Part shown: positions 23,253 through 33,590 of the stretch, one piece after another
Layout of the letters: every line of letters starts with the position of its first letter
Position numbering within the stretch: position 1 is the first letter of the stretch
Source: Mesorhizobium sp. M3A.F.Ca.ET.080.04.2.1
GTDB lineage: Bacteria; Pseudomonadota; Alphaproteobacteria; Rhizobiales; Rhizobiaceae
Length of the DNA: 64,000 bases
Reading direction: 5' to 3'
NCBI RefSeq assembly: GCF_003952525.1
Contig: NZ_CP034451.1
Coordinates: 4,340,001 to 4,404,000 of the forward strand
The notes under the pieces: model-generated
The model's database searches: none
The model's input: only the letters and a program-made list of their open reading frames with translations
What the model was told of the DNA's origin: nothing
Translations under genes and position numbers: made by a program

Positions 23253-24562
23253 TGCTGCGCCTGCTTGTTTGCCGATTTGCTCGGATCGATGGTGTTGTCG
23301 ACGGCGACCGGCATGCCGTTGAACAGGCGGTTCTGGCCGGCGGTCACCACTTCGTCTCCGGCCTTCAGGCCATCGACGATCTCGACCATGCCTTCGTTGC
23401 GGCGGCCGGGCTTTACGAACACCTGCGACAGGACGAGCGCGGGCTTCTGTGCGTCGGCCGCCGGCTTGCTCGCATCGACGGCCGGCTTGGCAGCGGACTT
23501 TGCCGGGTCGGCAGGGGGGGTGGTCGCCCCGGCTGCAGGCTTCGCGGCATCGGACTGCGCCTTGTCGGCGCTCGCCGCCGGCTTGTCGGCGGCTGCCTTC
23601 CGCTCGTCGGGCTTCGCTGCCGGGGCGGCGCCTGCGTCCGCGGGCTTGGCAGGTACGACCACGAAGACATAGTCACCATAAAGGCTGGACGTCAGAGCCG
23701 TCTGCGGCAGCGACAGGACATTGTTCTCCTCCGGCAATTCGACGCGAACCTGAACGAACTGACCGGGCGTCAGCTTGCCCTCCGGATTGGCGACTTCGGC
23801 CCGGATCGCCACGAGCCGGCTGGTCGGATCGATCTTGGGATTGATGCCGCGGATGGCGCCGGCGAACGGCATTTCGCCACCACCGGTGCCCAAGCGGACG
23901 GTCTGCCCGATCTTCAGCAGCGGCAGCTGCTGTTCGGGAACCGAGAAGTCGACGCGCATCGTATCCAGGTCCTGCAGCGTCACCACCGAATTACCGGGCG
24001 CCAGATACTGGCCGATATCGATTTTCGGGATGCCCACGGTGCCGGTGAAGGGCGCGGCCAGTTGCTTCTGGTCGAGCACCGCCTGCAGCTTGTTGACCTG
24101 CGCCGCGGAGGCGGTCGCCGCCGCGCGCGCAGCGTCGAGGGTTGCATCGGTGCCGACGCCGCGTCGCTGCAATTCGAGCGCGCGGGTCAAGGCCGCCTGG
24201 TCGGAGGCGGCCTGGGCCTTTTGCGCAACCAGGTCGGCGCGCTCGACGGCGTCGTCGAGCTGCAACAGCACAGCGTCGGCGGCGACCTTCTGGTTGGCAT
24301 GAAAGCGGATCTCCTTGACGATGCCGCTGGTTTCGACCGTGAGATCGACGCCGCGCACGGCACTCACGGTGCCGATCGCCTCGACGCCCGGCGTCCAGTC
24401 GGAAGGCTTCACGACAACGGTCGAGACAGTCGCGGCCGGCGGCTTCATGGCGGCGAAGAACTGCTTGATGCCCTTGTCGCGCATGATGTTGAAGCCAACG
24501 ATGCCGCCACACACCAAAACGAGCAGCAGCAGTATTGCGGTGATGATGGTGAAGCGCTTCAC
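23249..24562 (-). CDS. RND efflux periplasmic adaptor subunit with Ala/Lys-rich insert
   Basis: A 437-residue membrane-fusion protein. An N-terminal hydrophobic anchor (3-22) is followed by the lipoyl/hairpin/barrel order typical of AcrA-like proteins (TVSAVRGVDLTVETSG, then LAAPFTGTVGIPKIDIGQYL). Between the barrel (SSLYGDYVFVV) and the membrane-proximal domain (VFVKPGRRNEG) lies a low-complexity insert of about 65 residues made of Ala, Lys, Pro and Asp repeats. GTG 24562 was preferred because GAGGGG lies 9 bases ahead and the hydrophobic anchor then starts at once. First gene of the operon; divergent TetR gene. Confidence 0.9.
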   Translation of the reverse strand: MKRFTIITAILLLLVLVCGGIVGFNIMRDKGIKQFFAAMKPPAATVSTVVVKPSDWTPGVEAIGTVSAVRGVDLTVETSGIVKEIRFHANQKVAADAVLLQLDDAVERADLVAQKAQAASDQAALTRALELQRRGVGTDATLDAARAAATASAAQVNKLQAVLDQKQLAAPFTGTVGIPKIDIGQYLAPGNSVVTLQDLDTMRVDFSVPEQQLPLLKIGQTVRLGTGGGEMPFAGAIRGINPKIDPTSRLVAIRAEVANPEGKLTPGQFVQVRVELPEENNVLSLPQTALTSSLYGDYVFVVVPAKPADAGAAPAAKPDERKAAADKPAASADKAQSDAAKPAAGATTPPADPAKSAAKPAVDASKPAADAQKPALVLSQVFVKPGRRNEGMVEIVDGLKAGDEVVTAGQNRLFNGMPVAVDNTIDPSKSANKQAQQ

Positions 24563-24659
24563 GGGTAAGTCCCCTCGAGCCGGAACCCCGGCATGACAGT
24601 CGGCAGCGGGACACTTGTCGACGACAGGTCCCCATCTCAAATAATTGGCGCTTTACTGT

Positions 24660-24673
24660 ACCGTCTGGACGGT
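24660..24673. promoter_or_regulatory. Probable TetR operator
   Basis: Perfect palindrome ACCGTC-TG-GACGGT between the divergent efflux operon and tetR-type gene, 27 bases before the regulator's start and 98 before the adaptor start. Palindromes of this kind are typical binding sites of AcrR/TtgR-type repressors. Confidence 0.65.
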
Positions 24674-24699
24674 CTTGTCAATTCGGCGCATGCTCATGT

Positions 24700-25245
24700 A
24701 TGGAAGAGTTGATGAAAGCACGCAGGGCAAATTCGCGCGACAGGATACTGGCCGCCGCCGCCGATGTGGCGCGCGAGGCGGGTCCGGGAAGCCTGTCGCT
24801 CGATGCCGTCGCCAGCCGGGCTGGCGTCTCCAAGGGCGGCCTGCTTTATAATTTTCCGACCAAAGCCAAGCTGATGCAGGGCTTGGTGGAAAACTACCTC
24901 AGCGCCTTCGAAGAGGCCCTGGAAGCGCGCGTCGCCGGGGCTGGGCAAGAAAGCGCGCTATCGGCCTATATCAAGCTCTCGGCCGACGATTGCGAGGAGC
25001 CGAAGCCGTCGGCTTCGTGGATGTTTTCCGCAATTGCGGAGGACCCCGATTTCCTGACGCCGATAAAGTCGTTCAAGCGGCAGCTGTTCGAGCGGCTGAA
25101 GGGCGAGACGAAGGATGTCGGATCGCTGCTCGTCTGTTTCCTCGCCATCGAGGGAATGCGCAGCATGAATCTGTTCGATTTCGATGTGCTGTCGAAGGAT
25201 GAGCGCCAGCTCTTGATCGAATCGCTGCTCAAGATCGCTGGTTGA
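24700..25245 (+). CDS. TetR/AcrR family repressor of the efflux operon
   Basis: A 181-residue regulator. The N-terminal helix-turn-helix is at about residues 10-58 (RILAAAADVAREAG, LDAVASRAGVSKGGLLYNFPTKAKL), and the rest is a ligand-binding helical domain of the TetR_C_33 type common to YbjK-like regulators. Divergent from the RND operon with a palindrome between them, which makes local repression with release by a pump substrate the likely control. Confidence 0.9.
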   Translation: MEELMKARRANSRDRILAAAADVAREAGPGSLSLDAVASRAGVSKGGLLYNFPTKAKLMQGLVENYLSAFEEALEARVAGAGQESALSAYIKLSADDCEEPKPSASWMFSAIAEDPDFLTPIKSFKRQLFERLKGETKDVGSLLVCFLAIEGMRSMNLFDFDVLSKDERQLLIESLLKIAG

Positions 25246-25429
25246 AAACCGACGAGGCTGGCTTGCCGCCTGTCCAGATCGGCTGAAAGGGAAGGCGCCG
25301 AAGGCAACGCTTTTCTTGACAATCGGCGGCGGGCGATCCAGCATTCGGGCAAGGGGTTCCCGCGACGACCCCGTGAGGCGTCAGCCCAACGATCGCGTCC
25401 AAACTCTCTTCGTTCAGGAGGTGGACGCC

Positions 25430-26248
25430 ATGCCATCAACGACCGCAATCACCGTTCAGCAGCTTTCCCGTCTCGTCGGGCTGCCGGATGCTCCAATTCT
25501 CATCGACGTCCGCACCGATGAAGACTACCAGGCCGATCCGCGCCTGCTGCCGGCTTCTTACCGGCGCGATTTCAAAACCGTCTCGACCTGGGCGGCCGAG
25601 TTTTCTGCATCAAAGGTCGTCGTCATCTGCCATAGGGGGCAGAAGCTCTCGCAGGGCGTTGCCGCATGGCTACGCCACGAAGGCATTCCGGCGGAATCGC
25701 TCGAAGGCGGTTTCGAGGCCTGGGCTGCCGCCAAGGCACCGTTGGTCTCCGCCAGCGCGATCCCGCCGCGCGACGAGCAGGGACGCACCGTATGGGTCAC
25801 CCGTTCCCGGCCGAAGGTCGATCGCGTTGCCTGTCCCTGGCTGATCCGCCGTTTCGTCGATCCCGATGCGGTGTTCCTGTTCGTCGATCCGGCCGAGGTG
25901 CCCCTGGTGGCCGATCGCTTCGCCGCGGTTGCCTTCGACATCGAAGGCGTGTTCTGGAGCCATCGCGGCGAGCGCTGCACCTTCGACACGATGATCGAGG
26001 AATTCGGCCTGCGCATCGAGGCGCTCGATCGCCTGGCACTGATCGTGCGCGGGGCTGACACGGCGCGGCTCGACCTCGTGCCGCAGGCGGCCGGTTTTCT
26101 CGCCGCCTCGCTCGGCCTGTCGCGCATGTTCCGCGACGACCTCGAGCAGCTCGAAGCCGGCATGCTTCTTTACGACGCCTTCTTCCGCTGGTGCCGCGAT
26201 GCCACCGAGGAGACGCATAACTGGCCGGCCGGAGGCAAAGCGCAATGA
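25430..26248 (+). CDS. chrB: ChrB-type chromate resistance protein with rhodanese domain
   Basis: A 272-residue protein: an N-terminal rhodanese-like domain (about 10-105, with the active-site loop VICHRGQKLSQ containing Cys) and a C-terminal chromate_chrB domain (about 120-260, starting VWVTRSRPKVDRVACPWLIRRF). In known systems ChrB regulates or assists ChrA under chromate stress. The ATG at 25430 follows CAGGAGGTGGACG; an upstream frame is not protein-like. It overlaps chrA by ATGA. Whether it acts as a sensor or an enzyme is not readable here. Confidence 0.88.
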   Translation: MPSTTAITVQQLSRLVGLPDAPILIDVRTDEDYQADPRLLPASYRRDFKTVSTWAAEFSASKVVVICHRGQKLSQGVAAWLRHEGIPAESLEGGFEAWAAAKAPLVSASAIPPRDEQGRTVWVTRSRPKVDRVACPWLIRRFVDPDAVFLFVDPAEVPLVADRFAAVAFDIEGVFWSHRGERCTFDTMIEEFGLRIEALDRLALIVRGADTARLDLVPQAAGFLAASLGLSRMFRDDLEQLEAGMLLYDAFFRWCRDATEETHNWPAGGKAQ

Positions 26249-27633
26249 CCGTCCTTGCCAAAGACGGCACCGCGCGGCCAGCCGAGATTCCCGCTGTGCC
26301 GACCTTCCGCGAAGCGACGCGGCTTTGGGCCAAGATTGGTGTCCTGTCCTTCGGCGGCCCGGCCGGGCAGATCGCGCTGATGCACAAGGAACTGGTCGAG
26401 GAGCGCCGCTGGATCGGCGAGGAGCGTTTTCTGCACGCGCTCAACTACTGCATGCTGTTGCCGGGGCCGGAGGCGCAGCAGCTCGCCGTCTATGTCGGCT
26501 GGCTGCTGCACCGGACGGCCGGCGGCCTGGTTGCCGGCACATTGTTCGTGCTGCCGGGCGCGCTGGTCATGCTCGGCCTCAGCAGCTTCTACATGCTCTA
26601 CAACGATGCACCTGTCATCGAAGCGCTGTTCTTCGGCGTCAAGGCTGCGGTGCTTGCCGTCGTCGTCGAAGCCGTCATCCGCATCGGCAGGCGAGCGCTC
26701 AAGAACCGGATGATGGTGGCGATCGCGGTGATGGCTTTCTTAGCCATCTATGTGGCGAGGCTGCCGTTTCCGCTGATCGTCCTTGCGGCAGGGCTGATCG
26801 GCTGGATCGGCAGCCGTTATGCGCCGGGGCTGTTTTCAGGCTCGGCGCACGGCAAAGGCGGCGCCGCAGCCGATACGCGTGGCGTGGTCGACCTGATGTT
26901 CGAACGCGGTGAACTCGGCCACACCAGGCCGACCCGATGGCACGCGGCCCGCATCATCGCCATCTGGCTGCCGCTCTGGCTCGGACCTGTGGCGCTCATC
27001 GCCGCGCTGGCGGGGCCGGGCAGCGTGTGGGCGCAGATAGGCGGATTCTTCAGCCTGATGGCGGTCGTCACCTTCGGCGGCGCCTATGCGGTCCTCGCCT
27101 ATGTCGCGCAGGCGGCGGTGAACTCCTTCGGCTGGCTGTCGCCGGGAGAAATGGTAGACGGGCTGGGGCTCGCCGAGACGACGCCAGGCCCGCTCATCCT
27201 CGTGCTGCAGTTCGTCGGTTTTGCCGCCGCCTATCGCCACGGAAGCGCCATCAGCCCGCTTCTGGCCGGCTCGCTCGGAGCGCTGCTGACGCTCTGGGCC
27301 ACCTTCGTGCCCTGCTTCTTCTGGATCTTTCTCGGCGCCCCCTACATCGAGCAGCTGCGGCAGAACAAGGCGCTGTCGGCGGCGCTCGGCGCCATCACGG
27401 CCGCGGTGGTCGGCGTGGTGATGAATCTTGCGCTGTGGTTCGCGCTGCATGTCGTCTTCGCTCATGTCCAGAGCGTCGCTTGGGGCGTCGAGGTTCCCGT
27501 CCTCTCCTCTCTCGACTGGCGCGCGGCACTGCTTTCTATCGCTGCGATGATTGCCATGTTGAGACTGAAAGCCGGTATGTTGCCGACGCTTCTCGGATCG
27601 GCGCTGCTGGGGCTTGCCCTCCAGGCATTGTGA
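26245..27633 (+). CDS. chrA: Chromate efflux transporter ChrA
   Basis: A 462-residue membrane transporter of the long-chain CHR family with two homologous halves. The first begins FREATRLWAKIGVLSFGGPAGQIALMHKELVEE, and the second half carries the counterpart FFSLMAVVTFGGAYAVLAYV. LPGPEAQQLAVYVGW is a family signature in the first half and TTPGPLILVLQFVGF in the second. It should pump chromate out across the inner membrane, driven by the proton gradient. Translationally coupled to chrB. Confidence 0.93.
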   Translation: MTVLAKDGTARPAEIPAVPTFREATRLWAKIGVLSFGGPAGQIALMHKELVEERRWIGEERFLHALNYCMLLPGPEAQQLAVYVGWLLHRTAGGLVAGTLFVLPGALVMLGLSSFYMLYNDAPVIEALFFGVKAAVLAVVVEAVIRIGRRALKNRMMVAIAVMAFLAIYVARLPFPLIVLAAGLIGWIGSRYAPGLFSGSAHGKGGAAADTRGVVDLMFERGELGHTRPTRWHAARIIAIWLPLWLGPVALIAALAGPGSVWAQIGGFFSLMAVVTFGGAYAVLAYVAQAAVNSFGWLSPGEMVDGLGLAETTPGPLILVLQFVGFAAAYRHGSAISPLLAGSLGALLTLWATFVPCFFWIFLGAPYIEQLRQNKALSAALGAITAAVVGVVMNLALWFALHVVFAHVQSVAWGVEVPVLSSLDWRAALLSIAAMIAMLRLKAGMLPTLLGSALLGLALQAL

Positions 27634-27679
27634 TTTTTTTCTGCACGTCTGCAAACGTGATCGCGCTCTCTGTTTACAG

Positions 27680-27691
27680 CTAACATGTTAG
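27680..27691. promoter_or_regulatory. Palindromic operator candidate for the FCD-GntR regulator
   Basis: The perfect 12-base palindrome CTAACATGTTAG lies 38 bases upstream of the aldolase start and just after an A/T-rich promoter-like stretch. Its size and position fit a GntR dimer site; the gene for such a regulator is second in the operon. Confidence 0.5.
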
Positions 27692-27729
27692 TGTGCTACG
27701 GCTGCGCGCGGATTGATGTGGAGACTTAC

Positions 27730-28614
27730 GTGGCGTCGCGCTTTGGATTATCGGTTGCCCTCACAACGCCCTTTGACGCCGCCGGGCGGATCGTCATGCC
27801 GCTCATGACCGCGCATGCCCGAGCCTGCCTGGACGCCGGCTGCAGCAGCGTGACGCTGTTCGGCACCACCGGGGAAGGCGCCTCGGTCGGCAGGGCGGAG
27901 CGGCAGATGGTCATCGACGCCATGCTTGCGGCAGGGATTGCGGCCGACCAGCTCGTCGCCGGGGTGCTGGTCGATGCGGCGGAGGATGCGGCCGAGCAGT
28001 GCCGCCAAGCCTTGCAGCTCGGCGCCCGCAACATCCTGCTCGCGCCGCCGAGCTACTTCAAGAATGTCGGCGACGCCGGGCTGTTCGGCTGGTTTGCCGC
28101 AGTGTTCGAGTCGCTCGGTCCGCTCGCCCGGGGCATGCTGCTCTACAACATCCCTTCGGTCACCACGGTGAAGCTGTCGCTGGACCTGATCGGCCGTCTG
28201 CGCAAGGCCTATCCGGGCGTGGTCGCCGGGGTCAAGGATTCCGGCGGGGACTGGGCCTACAGCGAAGCGCTGCTCAAAGCGCATGGCGATCTGATCATCC
28301 TGATCGGCGATGAACGGCATCTGGCGCCTGCGGTGCGGATCGGCGGCCAGGGAGCGATTTCCGGCATGGCCAATTTCGCCGCGGGCGAGCTTCGCGCCAT
28401 GGCCGAAAACGGGACCGACGATCCCCGCGTCGAAGGCTTTGTGCTCGAGCTGCTGAAGCAGCCGGTCATTCCGGCGGTGAAGGCCATGGTGGCGCGGACC
28501 AGCGGTGATGAACGCTGGCTGACGGTGCGGCCGCCGCTGGAGCCGGTGACATTGCAGGAGCGGCAGCAATTGGGCGCTGCCTACGACAGGCTGTTCGCGA
28601 CACAGGCGGCGTGA
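27730..28614 (+). CDS. Dihydrodipicolinate synthase/N-acetylneuraminate lyase family protein
   Basis: A 294-residue class I aldolase of the DapA/NanA family. Visible features are the FGTTGEGAS pyruvate-binding motif, the Tyr in LLYNIPS, and the Schiff-base Lys in GVKDSGGDW. GTG 27730 was chosen because GGAG stands 6 bases upstream; upstream codons from ATG 27685 do not look coding. Its place in an operon with a GntR regulator and a sugar-type ABC transporter points to cleavage or dehydration of a sugar acid rather than lysine synthesis. Substrate not determinable. Confidence 0.85.
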   Translation: MASRFGLSVALTTPFDAAGRIVMPLMTAHARACLDAGCSSVTLFGTTGEGASVGRAERQMVIDAMLAAGIAADQLVAGVLVDAAEDAAEQCRQALQLGARNILLAPPSYFKNVGDAGLFGWFAAVFESLGPLARGMLLYNIPSVTTVKLSLDLIGRLRKAYPGVVAGVKDSGGDWAYSEALLKAHGDLIILIGDERHLAPAVRIGGQGAISGMANFAAGELRAMAENGTDDPRVEGFVLELLKQPVIPAVKAMVARTSGDERWLTVRPPLEPVTLQERQQLGAAYDRLFATQAA

Positions 28615-28636
28615 TCGGCGGAGGACGCGCATCGGC

Positions 28637-29296
28637 ATGGACGACACGAGCGAACCGGCGACCCTCAGGGAGAAGGCCTATGCCAGCTTCACGCGGCACC
28701 TGCTGGCGCGCGACCTGAAGCCCGGCCAGTTCGTGTCGCAGCGCGAGCTGGTGGCCTTCACCGGCCTGCCGCTTGGCGCCATCCGCGAGATCGTGCCGCG
28801 GCTCGAGGCCGAGGGCCTGCTGATGACGATCCCGCAGCGCGGCATGCAGATCGCGCATATCGACATCAGCCTGATCCGCGAGGCGTTCCAGTTTCGCCTG
28901 TTCATGGAGCGCGAGGCCGTCGCGCTGTTTGCCGTCAGCGCCTCGGACGCCGAGCTGGCGCGTCTCAGGCGCGAGCATGAGGACATGCTGGCCCAGGCGC
29001 TGGCGCAGACGGCGACCCCGGAAATGGAAGCCAAGGCCCAGAACATCGATTGGGCGATGCATGACACATTCATAACCGCGCTGGACAACGAGATCATCGC
29101 CAAGGCCTATCTGGTCAATTCGGTGAAGATCCGGCTCATCCACCAGGAGCGGTTTCGCATCGACGGACGCGTGGTGCCGGTGATGCGCGAGCATCTGGCC
29201 GTGATCGAGGCACTGGAAAGCCGCAATCCGCAGAAGGCGGTCGAGGCGATCAGCCAGCACATCGACAATGCGCGCCGGCTGGCGCTCCAGTTTTGA
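28637..29296 (+). CDS. GntR family regulator, FCD (FadR) subfamily
   Basis: A 219-residue regulator with an N-terminal winged helix (about 10-75; SQRELVAFTGLPLGAIREIVPRLEAEGLL) and a C-terminal FCD domain (about 80-210) with Asp/His metal-type residues (D134 in IDWAMHDTF, then histidines later). It probably responds to the substrate or an intermediate of the operon. It is the second gene, 22 bases after the aldolase. Confidence 0.88.
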   Translation: MDDTSEPATLREKAYASFTRHLLARDLKPGQFVSQRELVAFTGLPLGAIREIVPRLEAEGLLMTIPQRGMQIAHIDISLIREAFQFRLFMEREAVALFAVSASDAELARLRREHEDMLAQALAQTATPEMEAKAQNIDWAMHDTFITALDNEIIAKAYLVNSVKIRLIHQERFRIDGRVVPVMREHLAVIEALESRNPQKAVEAISQHIDNARRLALQF

Positions 29297-29358
29297 GGCA
29301 GCAGACCGCGCCGCAATGACGCGGCGCAATCGACAACGACAGCAACCGGGAGGAAGAA

Positions 29359-30696
29359 ATGTCGACCAATTCGTTCAATCCAACCAGGAGACAGCTGCTC
29401 CAAGGAACCGCCGCGCTCGCCGCCGCGGGTCTTGCCGGTCTTCGTCCGGGCTTCGCCGCCGGCGTCGACTGGAAGCGCTTTGCGGGCACCACGCTCGACG
29501 TCAATCTGGTAAAGAGCCCGCGCAGCGACACCATCCTGAAGAATCTCGCCGAGTTCGAGGAACTGACCGGCATCAAGGTCAATGCGGAAGCGACGCCGGA
29601 GCAGCAGCAGCGTCAGAAGACGGTGATCGAGCTCAGCTCCGGCAAGCCCAGCTTCGACGTCGTGCATTTGAGCTACCATGTGCAGAAGCGGCAGTTCGAG
29701 AAGGGCGGCTGGCTGGCCGACATCTCAGGCTACCTGGCCGATCCGGCGCTCACCGATCCGGGCCTCGTCGAAAGCGACTTCGCCGAGGCCGGCATGCAGT
29801 TCGCCAAGGACGGCCAGGGCGTGCTGCGCTCGCTGCCGTTCTCGGTCGACTACTGGATCCTTTACTGGAACAAGGAGCTGTTCGACGCCAAGGGGCTGAA
29901 ATATCCCGAGACCTTCGAGCAGCTGGTGACCGCCGCCGAAGCGCTGACCGACCCATCGAGCAACACCTTCGGCTTCGTCGCCCGCGGCCTCAAGAATGCC
30001 AACACGCCGGTGTGGACGTCGCTGATGCTCGGCTACGACATGACGCCGCTCGGCAGCGACGGCAAGCTGCGCACCACCTCGCCGGAGGCGGTCGAAGCCG
30101 CCAGCCTCTACCAGCGGCTGATGACCAAGGCGGCGCCTCCGGGCGTCACCGGGTTCAACTGGGCCGAGGCGCAGTCCGCCTTCCTGCAGGGCAAGATCGG
30201 CATGTGGTTCGACGGCGTCGGCTTTGCGCCGCCCATGGAAAACCCCGAGAAGTCGCGGGTGGTCGGCAAGGTCGGCTATGGTGTCGTGCCCAAGGGTCCC
30301 AAGGCGCATGCCGCGGGCACTTTCGGCGACGGTATCGGCGTGACCTCGGCCAGCACCAAGAAGGAAGCGGCCTACCTGTTCTGCCAATGGGCGGTGTCGC
30401 CGGCAATGGGCGCGCGCCTGCTGCAGGCCGGCGGCGGCGTGCCGTTCCGCAAATCGGTGCTCGAGGATCCCAAGGTGCGCGAGGGCGTCACCATGCCGCC
30501 GAGCTGGCTGGATGCCGTGGTCGGCTCCGGCAACATCAGCCGGCTGGCGCTGCCGGTCATCATCCCGGTCACCGAGTTCCGCGACATCTACGGCGTGGCG
30601 CTGACCAACATGATCGCCGGCGCCGATCCGGCCGAAGAGCTGAAGAAGGCGACCGAGCAGTTCCAGCCGGTTCTCGACAGGAGCGAGCAAGGCTGA
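29359..30696 (+). CDS. ABC sugar transporter substrate-binding protein (family 1), Tat-type signal
   Basis: A 445-residue periplasmic binding protein. The leader TRRQLLQGTAALAAAGLAG (residues 9-27) contains twin arginines and a hydrophobic stretch, so Tat export is probable. The mature protein has the extracellular_solute-binding family 1 fold (LAEFEELTGIKVNAEATPEQQQ; WILYWNKELFDAKGLKYPETF; FAQ-like FNWAEAQSAFLQGKIGMWFDGVG). It should capture a carbohydrate or sugar acid for the two following permeases. AGGAAGAA precedes the ATG. Its stop codon shares a base with the next start (TGATG). Confidence 0.9.
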   Translation: MSTNSFNPTRRQLLQGTAALAAAGLAGLRPGFAAGVDWKRFAGTTLDVNLVKSPRSDTILKNLAEFEELTGIKVNAEATPEQQQRQKTVIELSSGKPSFDVVHLSYHVQKRQFEKGGWLADISGYLADPALTDPGLVESDFAEAGMQFAKDGQGVLRSLPFSVDYWILYWNKELFDAKGLKYPETFEQLVTAAEALTDPSSNTFGFVARGLKNANTPVWTSLMLGYDMTPLGSDGKLRTTSPEAVEAASLYQRLMTKAAPPGVTGFNWAEAQSAFLQGKIGMWFDGVGFAPPMENPEKSRVVGKVGYGVVPKGPKAHAAGTFGDGIGVTSASTKKEAAYLFCQWAVSPAMGARLLQAGGGVPFRKSVLEDPKVREGVTMPPSWLDAVVGSGNISRLALPVIIPVTEFRDIYGVALTNMIAGADPAEELKKATEQFQPVLDRSEQG

Positions 30697-31634
30697 TGTC
30701 CGCCATCGCCCCAGAACGCGCAGGGGTGACGACGCAAGCCGTCGACGGGAGCCAGCCGGTGCGGCTGGCTCCCAACTACTGGCCTTTCGTCCTTCCGGCG
30801 CTCGTCGTCGTCAGCGCGGTGATCGTCTTTCCCTGGGCATTCACGCTGTGGATGAGCGTCAACAGCTGGACCCTCGGCCAGTCGCGCAGCTTTGCCGGCA
30901 TGGAGAATTATCTGCGCCTGGCGAGTGACCCGCGCTTCTGGGAGTCGCTCTGGCACACCTTGACCTACACCTTCCTGTCGGTGGCGGCACCAATGCTCTT
31001 CGGCACGGTGGCCGCTTTGATCTTCGATGCCAAGTTCCCGCTGCGGGGCCTGATGCGCGGTATCTTCGTGATGCCGATGATGGCCACTCCGGTTGCCGTG
31101 GCGCTGGTCTGGACGATGATGTTCCACCCGCAGCTCGGTGTGCTCAACTATCTCCTGTCGCTGGTCGGCATTCCGGCGCAGGAATGGATATTCAACGCCA
31201 ACTCGGTCATCCCTTCGCTGGTCGCGGTCGAGACCTGGCAATGGACGCCGCTGGTGATGCTGATCGTGCTGGGCGGGCTGGCGTCGGTGCCGCGCGAGCC
31301 GTTCGAGAGCGCCGAGATCGACGGCGCCAACGCGTGGCAGCAGTTCCGCTATCTGACCTTGCCGATGATCGCGCCCTTCCTGATGATCGCGGTGATCATC
31401 CGCACCATCGATGCGCTGAAGAGCTTCGACATCATCTACGCGATGACCCAGGGCGGGCCCGGCACGGCGTCGGAGACCATCAACATCTACCTCTACAACA
31501 CCGCCTTTTCCTATTACGACATGGGCTACGGCTCGGCCATGGCCGTCGTCTTCTTCATCGTCATCGTGGCGCTGTCCTTCATCCTGCTGATGCTGCGCCA
31601 GCGCTCGCAATGGATCGACGTGGAGGGCAAATAG
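30696..31634 (+). CDS. ABC sugar transporter permease (MalF/UgpA type)
   Basis: A 312-residue inner-membrane subunit with six predicted helices. The EAA loop reads ESAEIDGANAWQQFRYLTLP (about residues 208-227), which contacts the ATPase. A MalF-like Tyr/Gln-rich stretch, YAMTQGGPGTASETI, follows. One base overlap with the binding protein gene. It pairs with the next permease to form the channel. Confidence 0.92.
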   Translation: MSAIAPERAGVTTQAVDGSQPVRLAPNYWPFVLPALVVVSAVIVFPWAFTLWMSVNSWTLGQSRSFAGMENYLRLASDPRFWESLWHTLTYTFLSVAAPMLFGTVAALIFDAKFPLRGLMRGIFVMPMMATPVAVALVWTMMFHPQLGVLNYLLSLVGIPAQEWIFNANSVIPSLVAVETWQWTPLVMLIVLGGLASVPREPFESAEIDGANAWQQFRYLTLPMIAPFLMIAVIIRTIDALKSFDIIYAMTQGGPGTASETINIYLYNTAFSYYDMGYGSAMAVVFFIVIVALSFILLMLRQRSQWIDVEGK

Positions 31635-32456
31635 ATGAGTTCGCGGCTTCTCAACCAGCTGAGCCTGTTCTTCGCGGCGCTGGTGCTGGTCTCGCCGGCA
31701 ATCCTGTTCTTCCTCTGGATGATCTCGCTGTCGCTGAAGTTCGAGATCGACAACGGCGCCTATCCGCCGATCCTGATCCCCGAGCGCTTCGCCTGGTCGA
31801 ACTATGCGAAGGTTTTCGAGGAGAACAATTTCCTGCTCTACATGTGGAATTCGGTTCTGGTCACCGGCACGGCCACGCTTCTGGCGCTGCTGATCGGCGT
31901 GCCGGCCGGCTACGGCATCGCCAGGCTGAAGGCGGAACGCTCGGCGATCGTCATCATGATCGCCCGCATGACGCCGGGGCTCTCCTACCTCATCCCGCTA
32001 TTCCTCCTGTTCCAGTGGCTGGGCATCCTCGGCACGCTGTGGCCGCAGATCATCATCCATCTGGTGGTGACGGTGCCGATCGTGGTCTGGGTGATGATCG
32101 GCTATTTCGAGACGACGCCGATGGAGCTGGAAGAGGCGGCCAACATCGACGGCGCCAGCTCCTGGCAGGTGTTCCGGCTGGTGGCGCTGCCGATCGCCAA
32201 GCCTGGCATCGTCGTCGCCTTCATCCTGTCGATCATCTTCTCGTGGAACAATTTCGTCTTTGGCGTGGTGCTCGCCAGCCGCGAGACCAGGACCCTGCCG
32301 GTCGCGGTCTACAACATGTTGTCCTACGAGCAGGTGAGTTGGGGACCGCTCGCCGCGGCAGCATTGGTGGTGACGCTGCCGGTGCTGGTTCTGACCATGT
32401 TCGCGCAACGGCAGATCGTCGCCGGGCTTACCGCCGGCGCGGTCAAGGGCGGCTGA
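31635..32456 (+). CDS. ABC sugar transporter permease (MalG/UgpE type)
   Basis: A 273-residue inner-membrane subunit with six helices and the EAA loop EEAANIDGASSWQVFRLVALP (about 168-188). It starts on the base after the stop codon of the first permease. Confidence 0.92.
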   Translation: MSSRLLNQLSLFFAALVLVSPAILFFLWMISLSLKFEIDNGAYPPILIPERFAWSNYAKVFEENNFLLYMWNSVLVTGTATLLALLIGVPAGYGIARLKAERSAIVIMIARMTPGLSYLIPLFLLFQWLGILGTLWPQIIIHLVVTVPIVVWVMIGYFETTPMELEEAANIDGASSWQVFRLVALPIAKPGIVVAFILSIIFSWNNFVFGVVLASRETRTLPVAVYNMLSYEQVSWGPLAAAALVVTLPVLVLTMFAQRQIVAGLTAGAVKGG

Positions 32457-32494
32457 GCGCCTGATCCGCCCTCACTCTTTTTCGGAGACACGCA

Positions 32495-33553
<1,059 letters not shown>

Positions 33554-33590
33554 GCGCGCAGCGGCCGGGCTGCGCCGGAGGTTGCGAAAA

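Noticed and set aside
19422..23672. Over 1,400-codon open frame on the plus strand opposite the RND permease
   Set aside because: It begins within the transpeptidase leader and runs antisense through the permease. The translation is dominated by Arg, His, Asp and Gln as expected of a reverse frame, without a domain.
29268..30695. Long plus-strand frame continuous with the first sugar permease
   Set aside because: The part before 30696 is an out-of-frame reading of the substrate-binding protein gene. The permease starts at the ATG that overlaps the binding protein stop.
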